This document shows, piece by piece, positions 30,675-38,540 of a DNA stretch of 43,565 nt; positions within the stretch are counted from its first letter, which is position 1, and each line of letters opens with the position of its first letter. The notes under the pieces are model-generated. The model had not been told where the DNA came from. It searched no databases and worked only from the letters and a program-made list of their open reading frames with translations. The position numbers and the translations under genes were made by a program. This stretch comes from UBA5734 sp964499985 (GTDB lineage: Bacteria; Bacillota; Clostridia; Saccharofermentanales; UBA5734). The stretch spans positions 1-43,565 of the forward strand of contig CAZCMX010000014.1 of the NCBI GenBank assembly GCA_964499985.1. Reading direction: 5' to 3'.

Positions 30675-31760
30675 TTAGTTTTCCTCGCAGGGCACGAGAT
30701 GGATTTTATCGGGCGGCAGATGGAACCGGATCTCACACCCCGGCCTGACATCCTGTAGGGCATGGGTGCCTTTGCTGACGAGGATGGTCAGGGGGAAGCC
30801 GCACTGGACGACCAGCTTGTACTGGCTGCTCAATGAGACGGTTTTTTCGATGATCCCAGAAAATGTGTTGATTTTTGCAGTTCCGTCGGCAGGCAGGATG
30901 GCTTCCGGCCGAATATACAGGTGGACACCGGTCCCGGCTGCCAATCCTCTGTGCTCCGTTTGCAGGGTTAGGGATTGGACCTCGATGGCCTGATAATCCG
31001 CCTGGTGTCCAGGGCCCAGGATCCGGCCCGGCAGAATGTTCTCCACGCCGACCAGTCTGGCCGTGGTCGGATTGGCCGGACGGTTGAAGATGTCCTCAGG
31101 GGAACCTGACTGGACCAATACGCCCTGGTCCATGACGCAGATCCGGTCCGTGAACAGCGATAGCTCTTCTACATTATGGGTGACAAAAACCGCAGCGATC
31201 TGGCGTTCACGAATCACCCGGCCAATGTCTTCGGCCAGCGACTGGCGGGTCGGCTGGTCGAGGGCGGCAAAGGGCTCGTCGAGAAACAGGATTTCCGGTT
31301 CGACGGCCAGCGCCCGGGCCAGGCTGACTCGCTGGGCCTCGCCTCCCGACAAGTATTTCTGGTTGCGCTTCACGAGATGGGCGATGCCAAAGGCATCCAG
31401 CCAATGATGAACCCGCTGCTCAATCTCCTTTTTGCCATACCCGCGGTATAAAAGTCCCTGGGCGACATTCCGGTACACCGATCCGGACAGCAATAGGGGT
31501 TCCTGGAAAACCATCGCCATTTTGCGCCGGATCGCCAGATGCTGATCGACAACGGGCTGCTCACGAAACTGGATTTCGCCTGCATCCGGCTGTTCTAAAA
31601 AGGCCAGGATTTTCAAAAGGCTGCTCTTGCCAGCCCCATTGGGACCGACCAGAGCAGTGACTTCATTGGCCCGGATTTCGAACTGGGGAATATTGAGAAT
31701 CGTACGGCCGGACTTCTGCCAGACCAGATCCCGGACGGATACCAGAACATCTGGCTTCAT
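30675..31760 (-). CDS. tupC: Tungstate ABC transporter ATP-binding protein TupC
   Basis: A 361-residue ATPase of the molybdate/tungstate importers. The nucleotide-binding domain has Walker A GPNGAGKSS (39-47), the Q-loop in MVFQEPLL, signature LSGGEAQR (137-144), Walker B ILFLDEP (157-163) and FVTHNVEEL. A C-terminal regulatory domain of about 120 residues (VHLYIRPEAILPADG onward) has the TOBE/MOP-like character of ModC-type proteins and may sense the oxyanion. The ATG overlaps the tupB stop by 4 bases, showing translational coupling. The operon context with TupA makes tungstate the likely substrate over molybdate. Confidence 0.9.
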   Translation of the reverse strand: MKPDVLVSVRDLVWQKSGRTILNIPQFEIRANEVTALVGPNGAGKSSLLKILAFLEQPDAGEIQFREQPVVDQHLAIRRKMAMVFQEPLLLSGSVYRNVAQGLLYRGYGKKEIEQRVHHWLDAFGIAHLVKRNQKYLSGGEAQRVSLARALAVEPEILFLDEPFAALDQPTRQSLAEDIGRVIRERQIAAVFVTHNVEELSLFTDRICVMDQGVLVQSGSPEDIFNRPANPTTARLVGVENILPGRILGPGHQADYQAIEVQSLTLQTEHRGLAAGTGVHLYIRPEAILPADGTAKINTFSGIIEKTVSLSSQYKLVVQCGFPLTILVSKGTHALQDVRPGCEIRFHLPPDKIHLVPCEEN

Positions 31761-32524
31761 GCTTGGGGCTCCTTTTCTGGCGGCTGGACCGGCCGTAAAT
31801 CACCGGCAACCGGAGCTGGCGGTTGCAGGCTCTGGTCCTTGCGTTCCCATTGCTGGATGAGTGTCAGCAAATAGGTGACGCCAAAGGCAAAGGCAATCAG
31901 GATGACACTGAGGGCCACGGCCACCGGGAAATTGCCTTTCGAGACCTCCATCGAGGTCGCGGTCGTCAGGACGCGGGTATAGCCCTTGATATTGCCGCCA
32001 ACCATCATCGAAGCACCGACCTCGGAAATAATACTGCCAAATCCGGCAATCACCGCGGCCATCAGAGCCAGGCGGGACTCGCGCAGGATGGTCCAGAGGA
32101 ATTGCCAGCGGGAGGCACCGAGGGCGAGGATCTGCAGCCGCAATTTCGGTGACAGGTGCTGGACGGCAGCGATCGTGAACCCGGTGATGACCGGGGTGGC
32201 GATGACGGTCTGGGCAATGATGATGGCCGCCGGGGTATAGATCAGGCGCAGGGTGCCCAGAGGACCACTGCGCCAGAGGAAGATGCTCACCCACAGACCG
32301 ACGACCACCGGGGGCATGCCCATGCCCGTATTGACCAGGCTGACCACCAGGCGGCGGCCGCGGAACCGGACCAGCCCGAGCAGGACCCCCAGCGGCATAC
32401 CGATCAAGAGGCTGATCAGGGTTGCCAAACCTGAGACGAACAGGGTCAAAAGGGTGACGCCGAACACTTCGGCGTCACCACTCACTATCAAGCGGACAGC
32501 TTCGACCAGGCCATTGTAAATCAA
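31757..32524 (-). CDS. tupB: Tungstate ABC transporter permease TupB
   Basis: A 255-residue inner-membrane permease with five to six predicted helices. The coupling motif is AVQHLSPKLRLQILALGASR continuing to WQFLWTILRES, and GFGSIISEVGASMMVGGNI is typical of TupB/WtpB-type proteins. The frame can only open at a TTG (32524), because an in-frame stop lies just upstream and the next ATG falls inside the second helix. The ribosome site is weak. The last 30 residues are a Gln/Pro-rich cytoplasmic tail. It lies between tupA (85 bases upstream) and tupC (4-base overlap). Confidence 0.9.
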   Translation of the reverse strand: MIYNGLVEAVRLIVSGDAEVFGVTLLTLFVSGLATLISLLIGMPLGVLLGLVRFRGRRLVVSLVNTGMGMPPVVVGLWVSIFLWRSGPLGTLRLIYTPAAIIIAQTVIATPVITGFTIAAVQHLSPKLRLQILALGASRWQFLWTILRESRLALMAAVIAGFGSIISEVGASMMVGGNIKGYTRVLTTATSMEVSKGNFPVAVALSVILIAFAFGVTYLLTLIQQWERKDQSLQPPAPVAGDLRPVQPPEKEPQA

Positions 32525-32609
32525 GTCGATAGGTCAACCACTCCCGTCAGTTTTCATCAAATGGCTTGTGGATCGGGGTGCAAAAGGATCAGAACCAGCT
32601 GATCTTATT

Positions 32610-33530
32610 TTACTGACCCGCATCCGGGAAGAACAGCGGTTCGCCGTATTTGTCGACCCCAAACTCACCAATCAAAGCCTGAGTGGCCGGATCGATCATG
32701 AAATCGACAAATGCTTTGGCCCCCTCGGCATTGACCATCGGGAATTGCTCCGGATTCACCTGCATGACATGGTAGATGTTCAGGAGCTCCTTGGCGCCCT
32801 GGTTGAGAATCTCGAGCTTGAGATTGGCCTTCTGGGCCAGGTAGGTCGCCCGGTCGCTCAAGGTATAGGCCTCTTTTTCATTGGCAATCGTCAGAGTCTG
32901 GCCCATGCCCTGGCCGCTCTCCTGGTACCAGGTGCCGCTCGGTGTTTCGAGACCGGCTGCCTTCCAGATCGAGAGCTCCTTGGTATGGGTGCCGGACTTG
33001 TCGCCGCGGGAAATGAAGACGGCTTTTTTGTCAGCGATGGCCTTGAAAGCAGCGGTGACAGCCTCGAGGCTTTTGATTCCTGCTGGATCGGCTGCTGGTC
33101 CGAGCACGATGAAGTCGTTGTGCATGACGAGCTGGTAGTTGACGACCTGTTTAGCCTCAACCAGCGGCTTTTCGCTGGCTGGGGCATGGGTCAGCAGTAC
33201 ATCCGCTTCGCCGCGGGCCCCCAGCTCCAGCGCTTGGCCGGTGCCGACGGCAATGGTCTTGATCTTATAGCCAGTCTTTTCTTCGAATATCGGGATTAGA
33301 TAGTCCAGGAGCCCACTGTCCTGGGTGCTGGTGGTGGTGGCCAGGATCAGCTCTTTGACCGCTGGCTCAGGCTTGGCGGTTGTCTCTGTTGCAGCGGTGG
33401 TGGTCGCTTCGGTGGTGGTGACCGGGGCGGCCGCAGTCGTTGCGACAGTCGTTGGGGCTGCGGCACAGCTGGTCGCCAGGACCAGGACCAGGAAGGTAGT
33501 CAGGACCAGGAACAGTTTTTTGTTTTTCAT
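32610..33530 (-). CDS. tupA: Tungstate-binding lipoprotein TupA
   Basis: The extracytoplasmic receptor of the tungstate importer, 306 residues. A signal peptide ends in the lipobox LATSC (Cys22). A Thr/Ala-rich linker extends to about residue 57, very like that of PstS. The mature domain opens with ATTTSTQDSGLLD (about 64-76), the TupA signature where the TTT/TS residues coordinate the oxyanion, and continues with FISRGDKSGTHTKE. The ATG at 33530 follows AGAGGAG. Tungstate uptake in such anaerobes usually serves tungstoenzymes such as aldehyde:ferredoxin oxidoreductases or formate dehydrogenases; none is visible here. Confidence 0.93.
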   Translation of the reverse strand: MKNKKLFLVLTTFLVLVLATSCAAAPTTVATTAAAPVTTTEATTTAATETTAKPEPAVKELILATTTSTQDSGLLDYLIPIFEEKTGYKIKTIAVGTGQALELGARGEADVLLTHAPASEKPLVEAKQVVNYQLVMHNDFIVLGPAADPAGIKSLEAVTAAFKAIADKKAVFISRGDKSGTHTKELSIWKAAGLETPSGTWYQESGQGMGQTLTIANEKEAYTLSDRATYLAQKANLKLEILNQGAKELLNIYHVMQVNPEQFPMVNAEGAKAFVDFMIDPATQALIGEFGVDKYGEPLFFPDAGQ

Positions 33531-33617
33531 GCCTTCATCTCCTCTGATTCAATTTCTTTTGCCTGTGGTTCGGCGATGAATTGCTGAATTTCAAGCACCC
33601 GGCCCAAGTGCAGCCCG

Positions 33618-33653
33618 AAAAGAAAAACCGGTCCGCAGTAAAAGCAGACCGGT
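33618..33653 (-). terminator. Intrinsic terminator in the tupA leader
   Basis: Reading on the minus strand, ACCGGTCTGC pairs with GCGGACCGGT (33627-33653, ten pairs including one T-G) around a 7-base loop and is followed by TTTTTCTTTT. The stem ends about 90 bases before the tupA start codon and points toward it. The upstream neighbour adhE ends at 33829 on the same strand, so this could terminate read-through. A promoter between the two (33786-33814) makes it part of the tupA leader. Confidence 0.8.
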
Positions 33654-33765
33654 TGTTGGCAACCAGGCCAGCCTTTCTTTCCAAACGGGAGGTCGGTCGA
33701 TTTCTCAGCCGGCCCATTGGTTGACTGCCATCGTTTCTGAGACTTTAGGCAGGGCAACTCGAAAG
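33654..33765 (-). promoter_or_regulatory. Candidate riboswitch aptamer upstream of tupA (Moco/tungsten-cofactor type possible)
   Basis: The RNA between the promoter and the terminator can form a 12-bp stem. 33718-33722 pairs with 33661-33665 and 33708-33714 with 33666-33672, with a 3-base bulge, closing a 35-base loop that contains GGAAAG. A GGTTG/CAACC hairpin (33651-33664) overlaps both this stem and the terminator stem, giving mutually exclusive folds as expected of a transcriptional switch. Molybdenum/tungsten cofactor riboswitches are known to sit before such transporter genes. I cannot confirm the Rfam consensus by eye, so the class is uncertain. Confidence 0.45.
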
Positions 33766-33785
33766 ACAACTTATTCAATAATCAA

Positions 33786-33814
33786 AGTATACGGACTTCT
33801 CCGTCTGCCAGCAA
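33786..33814 (-). promoter_or_regulatory. Candidate tupA promoter
   Basis: On the minus strand TTGCTG (33809-33814), 17 bases, TATACT (33786-33791, five of six). The start would be near 33779, giving a leader of about 250 bases ahead of tupA that contains the structured region and terminator. The -35 is weak (TTG plus three mismatches). Confidence 0.4.
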
Positions 33815-33828
33815 GTGACTGGCGATTT

Positions 33829-36408
33829 TCAGCCAAAGGCCTGGATATACAGAGCCTTGAGTTCCGAGATGAGCGGATAGCGCGGATTGGCACCGGTGCA
33901 CTGGTCATCGAAGGCCTGTTCGCTCATTTCATCCAGCGAGGCCAGGAACGCATGCTCGGACACGCCGGCTTCACGGATGGACCTCGGGATCCCCACCTTG
34001 GCCTTGAGGTCTTCGATCGCCTCGATCAGGAGCTCCACCTTGGCTTCATCTGTTTCCCCGCCCAGCTGCAGATAGTCTGCGATCCGGGCATAACGCCATT
34101 TGGCATTGGGATACTTGTATTGCGGGAAGGCGGCCTGCTTCCTCGGATCATCCACGGCATTGAAACGGATCACTTCGCCGATCAGCAGGGCATTGGCGAC
34201 GCCATGGGCCAGCTTGTGGGTGGCCCCCAGCTTATGGGCCATGGAATGGCAGATACCGAGGAAGGCATTGGCAAAGGCCATGCCAGCCATGGCCGAAGCA
34301 TGGGCCATTTTTTCGCGGGCCTTGATATTCGTCGTGCCTTCGGCATAGGCCTGGGGCAGGTATTTGAAGATCAGACGGATCGCTTCGAGCGCCTGGCCAT
34401 TGGTGAATTCCGAAGCGAGCACCGACACATATGCCTCCAGAGCATGGGTCAGGGCATCGATACCGGATGCGGCCGTCAATCCCCTGGGCATCGCCATCAT
34501 GAGCTCGGTATCGATGATCGCCATGCCTGGCGTCAGTTCATAGTCTGCCAGCGGATATTTGATCCCGGTTTTCTCATCGGTGATGACCGCGAAGGGGGTC
34601 ACCTCGGAGCCAGTGCCGGCCGTGGTCGGGATCGCGACAAAGGATGCTTTCTTGCCCATGGCCGGGAAGGCGAAGACGCGTTTGCGGATATCCATGAAGC
34701 GCATGGCCAGATCTTCAAATTCGATTTCCGGATGCTCATACATCACCCACATGATCTTGGCCGCATCGATCGGCGAGCCACCGCCCAGGGCAAGAATGAC
34801 ATCGGGCTGGAAGCTTTGCATATCCGCCGCGCCTTTGCGGGCGATCGCCAGGGTCGGATCCGGCTCGACGTCGGAGAACACCTTGACGGCCATGTCCATG
34901 TCCTCGAGCTGGCTGATCACGGTATCGGCATAGCCCAGATCATAAAGAACCTTATCTGTGACGATGAATGCCCGTTTTTTGCCCAGATCCTTCAATTCCC
35001 TGATCGCCACACCCAGGCAGCCTGATTTGAAATAGACCCGGTTCGGCACGCGATACCACAGCATGTTTTCTCTCCTCTCGGCGACCGTCTTGACATTCAT
35101 CAGATGCTTGACCCCGACATTTTCGGAAATGGAATTGCCACCCCAGCTGCCGCAGCCGAGGGTCAGCGAGGGAGCCAGCTTGAAATTGTACAGGTCGCCG
35201 ATCGCGCCGTGAGAAGAGGGCATATTGATGATGGTGCGTCCGGTTTTCATCCGGGCCCCGAAGGCTTCGACCCGGTCCTTGGACTTGATCGGATCAGTGT
35301 AGAGAACCGAGGTATGGCCCATGCCCCCCAATTCGACCAGCCGCGCGGCTTTGTCCAAAGCTTCAGCGAAGCTGCCAACCCGGTACATGGCCAGGACGGG
35401 TGATAGCTTTTCATGGCTGAAGGGCTCATCGAGTTCAACCGATTCCACTTCACCGATCAGGACTTTTGTTTCCTCGGGCACTGACAGACCCGCCATGGCC
35501 GCGATCGTAGCTGCCGACTGCCCGACGATTTTGGCATTGATGCTGCCATTGACCAGGATGATCTTCCGGACCGCGTCAACCTCGTCCACCCCGAGCAGAT
35601 AGGCTCCGCGTTCGACAAATTCCTGCCGGACTGCAGCATAGACCTCATCCAGGACCAGGACCGACTGCTCAGACGCACAGATGACGCCATTGTCAAAGCT
35701 CTTGGACAGCAGGATCGAGCTGACCGCCATTTTCAGGTGGGCCGTTTCGTCAATGATCGCCGGTGTATTGCCGGCCCCGACACCAATCGCCGGCTTGCCC
35801 GAGGAGTAAGCTGCCTTGACCATGCCGGGCCCTCCGGTGGCCAGGGTCAGGTCACATAGCTGCATGACGGTATTGGACAGCTCGACCGAGGGCTGGTCAA
35901 TCCAGCCGATGATTCCTTCCGGGGCACCGGCTTTGACCGCAGCTTCGAGGACAATGCGGGCCGCTTCGATCGTGCAATTTTTAGCCCGCGGATGGGGGGA
36001 AAACATGATCCCGTTTCTGGTTTTCAGGGCGATCAGTGATTTGAAGATCGCCGTGGAGGTTGGATTGGTGGTCGGAATGATGGCTGCGACAACACCGACC
36101 GGCTCGGCGATTTTGGTGATGCCGAAAGCGTGATCCTGGTCGATGACCCCGCAGGTCTTGTCATCCTTGTACTGGTTGTAAATGTACTCCGAGGCGAAAT
36201 GGTTCTTGATGACCTTGTCCTCGACAATACCCATACCTGTTTCTGCGACAGCCATCTTGGCCAGGCTGATCCGGGCCTGGTTCGCTGCCTTGGAGGCTTG
36301 CCGGAAAATTTCGTCGACCTGGGCCTGGGAGTAAGTCGCAAATTGTTTCTGGGCTTCCCTGATCTGGGCCATTCGGATATGCAATTCTTCAAGATTGGTG
36401 ACTTTCAT
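33829..36408 (-). CDS. adhE: Bifunctional acetaldehyde-CoA/alcohol dehydrogenase AdhE
   Basis: A cytoplasmic two-domain enzyme of 859 residues that reduces acetyl-CoA to ethanol and recycles NADH during fermentation. It usually forms helical filaments (spirosomes). The N-terminal acylating aldehyde dehydrogenase has the nucleophile in GVICASEQS (Cys244). The C-terminal iron-dependent alcohol dehydrogenase starts around residue 455 and shows GGGSPIDAAKIMW, DALTHALEAYVS and GICHSMAHKLGATHKLAHG, which supply the iron-binding His residues. Full length and intact. Two adjacent ATG codons occur; 36408 is taken because spacing from AGAGGAAC is better. A leader of several hundred bases with its own terminator precedes it. 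Confidence 0.96.
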   Translation of the reverse strand: MKVTNLEELHIRMAQIREAQKQFATYSQAQVDEIFRQASKAANQARISLAKMAVAETGMGIVEDKVIKNHFASEYIYNQYKDDKTCGVIDQDHAFGITKIAEPVGVVAAIIPTTNPTSTAIFKSLIALKTRNGIMFSPHPRAKNCTIEAARIVLEAAVKAGAPEGIIGWIDQPSVELSNTVMQLCDLTLATGGPGMVKAAYSSGKPAIGVGAGNTPAIIDETAHLKMAVSSILLSKSFDNGVICASEQSVLVLDEVYAAVRQEFVERGAYLLGVDEVDAVRKIILVNGSINAKIVGQSAATIAAMAGLSVPEETKVLIGEVESVELDEPFSHEKLSPVLAMYRVGSFAEALDKAARLVELGGMGHTSVLYTDPIKSKDRVEAFGARMKTGRTIINMPSSHGAIGDLYNFKLAPSLTLGCGSWGGNSISENVGVKHLMNVKTVAERRENMLWYRVPNRVYFKSGCLGVAIRELKDLGKKRAFIVTDKVLYDLGYADTVISQLEDMDMAVKVFSDVEPDPTLAIARKGAADMQSFQPDVILALGGGSPIDAAKIMWVMYEHPEIEFEDLAMRFMDIRKRVFAFPAMGKKASFVAIPTTAGTGSEVTPFAVITDEKTGIKYPLADYELTPGMAIIDTELMMAMPRGLTAASGIDALTHALEAYVSVLASEFTNGQALEAIRLIFKYLPQAYAEGTTNIKAREKMAHASAMAGMAFANAFLGICHSMAHKLGATHKLAHGVANALLIGEVIRFNAVDDPRKQAAFPQYKYPNAKWRYARIADYLQLGGETDEAKVELLIEAIEDLKAKVGIPRSIREAGVSEHAFLASLDEMSEQAFDDQCTGANPRYPLISELKALYIQAFG

Positions 36409-36523
36409 CATGTTCCTCTTTCTCCGATCTGGTTTTTCTGGGCGGTATCCTCTCAACAAGCGCCTGCTTCGCGACGGACAGGTGCCACATCAAGTTTCTG
36501 GACAAAGGGTACGATGGGTGCTG

Positions 36524-36570
36524 CAAAACAAACGACAAGCGCGTGAAGACCTGGCACCACACGCTTGTCG
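36524..36570 (-). terminator. Intrinsic terminator in the adhE leader (attenuator)
   Basis: Bases 36533-36545 pair with 36558-36570 (12 pairs and one C-A mismatch), closing a 12-base loop. On the minus strand the hairpin is followed by TTTGTTTT. It sits about 115 bases upstream of the adhE start and reads toward adhE. The mgtC-like gene is divergent, so no other minus-strand gene visible upstream needs this terminator. An alternative GCTTG/CAAGC hairpin (36563-36581) would disrupt it. Confidence 0.7.
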
Positions 36571-36642
36571 GTAAGGCAAGCAAAGTCAACCAGGTTCTTC
36601 TCAAACACGGAAAGCTTGCTCATTTCTCTTGCAAACTCAATG

Positions 36643-36690
36643 GTCCAGAAATCATAGGCTTTTTGCCTTGGCCCTTAGATGGTTCTGGAC
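36643..36690 (-). promoter_or_regulatory. Structured element in the adhE leader
   Basis: GTCCAGAA and TTCTGGAC (36643-36650 and 36683-36690) form a perfect 8-bp stem enclosing 32 bases. These contain a further AGGC/GCCT hairpin with an A-rich loop. It lies about 75 bases upstream of the attenuator on the adhE transcript and could be a sensing domain or protein site. I do not recognise it as a known riboswitch class. Confidence 0.4.
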
Positions 36691-36792
36691 TTGAACCCTC
36701 TGATTCAGTTGTCGTTTCCGACGCAAAAATGATTGTGCAAGAACCCTCGTTGCGCGGAAAAAAGGCGGAAACGGTCCGGCTCCATTAAGCAC

Positions 36793-36806
36793 CGAAAACG
36801 TTTACG
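36793..36806. promoter_or_regulatory. CcpA/LacI-type operator-like palindrome (cre-like)
   Basis: CGAAAACGTTTACG is close to the catabolite-responsive element TGWAANCGNTNWCA, with mismatches only at the first and last positions. GTAAACGTTTTC-like palindromes bind LacI/GalR-family regulators including CcpA. It lies about 385 bases upstream of adhE and 210 bases upstream of the mgtC-like gene, so either could be the target. Confidence 0.35.
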
Positions 36807-36883
36807 AATTCGATCTTAGCATTGGGTGCTCGTGCTGTCAATCATGGAGAAATATCGGCATTTTAGCCGGAAATGGGTATTGG

Positions 36884-36904
36884 AATTGTGAATCATGCAC
36901 AATT
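36884..36904. promoter_or_regulatory. Perfect inverted repeat between adhE and mgtC (possible redox-regulator operator)
   Basis: AATTGTG, a 7-base spacer AATCATG, then CACAATT: a perfect 7-bp inverted repeat. It resembles Rex boxes (TTGTGAA-N4-TTCACAA), the NADH-sensing control of adhE in many anaerobes, but the half-site spacing is one base shorter than that consensus. It lies just upstream of the likely mgtC promoter and about 480 bases upstream of adhE. Confidence 0.4.
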
Positions 36905-36919
36905 ATCAACCGGGCATCA

Positions 36920-36948
36920 TTGATCCTGGGGCATAATTGGATTAGAAT
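36920..36948 (+). promoter_or_regulatory. Candidate promoter for the MgtC-like gene
   Basis: TTGATC (36920-36925, four of six), 17-base AT-rich spacer, TAGAAT (36943-36948, five of six). Transcription would begin near 36955, about 60 bases before the start codon. The inverted repeat at 36884-36904 lies immediately upstream, where a regulator could act. Confidence 0.5.
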
Positions 36949-37016
36949 AGACCAACATTTAAACGATTATTTCCTGATGGAAGCGATTGATTGTTGTCGT
37001 ATGGGAGGGCCTTGTC

Positions 37017-37727
37017 TTGCTGGGTGATTGGTTTGTTTTCTCATTGAATGTGGACTGGAATTTGCTGCTTTCGCTGCTAGCCCGGTTAGGCCTGGCCATC
37101 TTGCTCAGCGGCCTGATTGGGTTTGAACGGGAACACTCCGGTCGGCCAGCCGGCTTCAGAACGCATATTCTGGTAGGCGTCGGATCTTGCCTCGTGATGT
37201 TGACCTCTGAATTCATCTTCATGAAATATTCCGGCCCGACCAATCTGGATCCGGCCCGCTTGGGGGCTCAGGTGATCAGCGGGGTTGGTTTTCTCGGTGC
37301 TGGCACAATCATCCGGGACGGCAATACGGTCAAAGGGCTGACAACAGCGGCCAGCTTATGGGCGGTCTCCTGCATCGGCCTGGCCAGTGGCATTGGTTTT
37401 TACAGTGGCGCCATGATTGGCACCGCAGCCACCCTTGCCACCCTGATGATTTTCAAGAAATTCGAATTTGCATCTGTTCGAAAATACCAGCATGAGCCCA
37501 ATAGCCTGGTCGTGGACCTGCGCAGCGACAATCATGATATCCTGAAAATTGTCCAGTTGATCGAGTCCCTCCACGCTTCAGTCAAGAGCATCCAGATGCT
37601 GGATTCCGAAGACCCCAGCCTGGTCCGGATCGAGATTTGGCTCGATGACCTGTCCCTGTTGCGCAAGGCGGAAATCGTCCAGCATCTCCTGGAGCAAAAG
37701 GCCATTCGGCGGATGGTCAGCCTCTAA
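37017..37727 (+). CDS. MgtC/SapB-family membrane protein
   Basis: A 236-residue inner-membrane protein. The N-terminal four to five helices carry the family signature LLSGLIGFEREHSGRPAGFR and THILVGVGSCLVML, then ISGVGFLGAGTII and GLTTAASLWAVSCIGLASG. The soluble C-terminal part (about the last 85 residues) has an ACT-like alpha/beta pattern. MgtC proteins affect Mg2+ limitation responses and, in pathogens, inhibit the F-type ATP synthase; this more general MgtC/SapB type has no settled function. The start is placed at TTG 37017, because GGGAGGG lies 7 bases upstream. A TTG at 36987 is the alternative. No ATG is available in frame near the start. Confidence 0.85.
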   Translation: MLGDWFVFSLNVDWNLLLSLLARLGLAILLSGLIGFEREHSGRPAGFRTHILVGVGSCLVMLTSEFIFMKYSGPTNLDPARLGAQVISGVGFLGAGTIIRDGNTVKGLTTAASLWAVSCIGLASGIGFYSGAMIGTAATLATLMIFKKFEFASVRKYQHEPNSLVVDLRSDNHDILKIVQLIESLHASVKSIQMLDSEDPSLVRIEIWLDDLSLLRKAEIVQHLLEQKAIRRMVSL

Positions 37728-37739
37728 AGACGGATAGAT

Positions 37740-38540
37740 TCAGACCAGCCCGAGCAGCCGGGCGCTGTTGTCCCAGAAAATGGCGTGCTTTTCAGCTGCT
37801 GACAGGTTCAAGGCTTCGATCAGTCGGACCTCATCGGCCGGCTGCCACATCGGGTAATCGGAGCCAAACAGGATCCGGTCGATCCCAAAGGCATCGATCA
37901 GGCGCAGGATCTCTTCTGTCTGCATGAAGGGCAGGGAACTGCTCGTATCGACAAAGATATTGGGCAGTCCGGCCAGCGACTCGATCGCCTCCGGCCACTG
38001 GCTCCAGCCGCCAAAATGAGCGGCGATGATCTGGGTATCCGGAAAAGCGAGCGCCAGATTGCGGATCCGTTTCGGATGGGAATAGTCATAGCGCGGATCA
38101 CCAGCATGCATCAGGATCGGCAGCTGGCCCTGCAGCTGCTGGCAGAGTTCATGCATGAATGGCGAATCAGCTTCACATTGCTGAAAATCCGGGTGCATCT
38201 TGATCCCGCGCAGGTCATTGCCGAGGATGGTCTCCAGCGTGTCATGGATGTCGGTCCTGGACATATCAGGATGCATGGTGCCAAAGCCGATCAGGGCAGG
38301 CACCTGCTGGCATTCGGCCATGAAACGATTGATCGACTCGACTTGCTCCAGCCTGGTTGCGGTTGAAAAGACGACACTGAAAGCGATGCCCGCCTTTTCA
38401 TTCGCGGCGAGTAAACCGTTGACAGTACCCGGACTGACCATCGGGATCTGGTAGAAATCACTGATCGAGGCAACCGCCAGCTGGGCAATTTTCTCCGGAA
38501 AGACATGGGTATGGATATCGATGATGGCTTGTTGGTGCAT
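37740..38540 (-). CDS. Amidohydrolase-family (TIM-barrel) metal-dependent hydrolase
   Basis: A 266-residue amidohydrolase of the ACMS-decarboxylase/'amidohydrolase 2' group. The metal motif HTH is in IIDIHTHVFPEKIA. LRGIKMHPDFQ, PILMHAGDPRYDYSHP and IIAAHFGGWSQW supply further His residues, and the catalytic Asp is in RILFGSDYPMWQP. The ATG at 38540 shares one base with the stop of the upstream GNAT gene (TGATG), so translation is coupled. Family members are hydrolases or decarboxylases of small carboxylates; the substrate here is unknown. Confidence 0.85.
   Translation of the reverse strand: MHQQAIIDIHTHVFPEKIAQLAVASISDFYQIPMVSPGTVNGLLAANEKAGIAFSVVFSTATRLEQVESINRFMAECQQVPALIGFGTMHPDMSRTDIHDTLETILGNDLRGIKMHPDFQQCEADSPFMHELCQQLQGQLPILMHAGDPRYDYSHPKRIRNLALAFPDTQIIAAHFGGWSQWPEAIESLAGLPNIFVDTSSSLPFMQTEEILRLIDAFGIDRILFGSDYPMWQPADEVRLIEALNLSAAEKHAIFWDNSARLLGLV

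Noticed and set aside
33721..35025. A 434-codon plus-strand open frame
   Set aside because: It lies opposite adhE, whose motifs are complete. The frame is a shadow created by GC-rich codons and its translation has no recognisable domain.
36533..36570. T-box riboswitch in the adhE leader, suggested by GGTGCC near the terminator
   Set aside because: The conserved T-box sequence and specifier loop are not present, and the gene is not related to amino acids.
36881..36904. CRP-type site (TGTGA-N6-TCACA) in the adhE-mgtC region
   Set aside because: The spacing is one base short and the right half is GCACA. The repeat is reported only as an unassigned inverted repeat.
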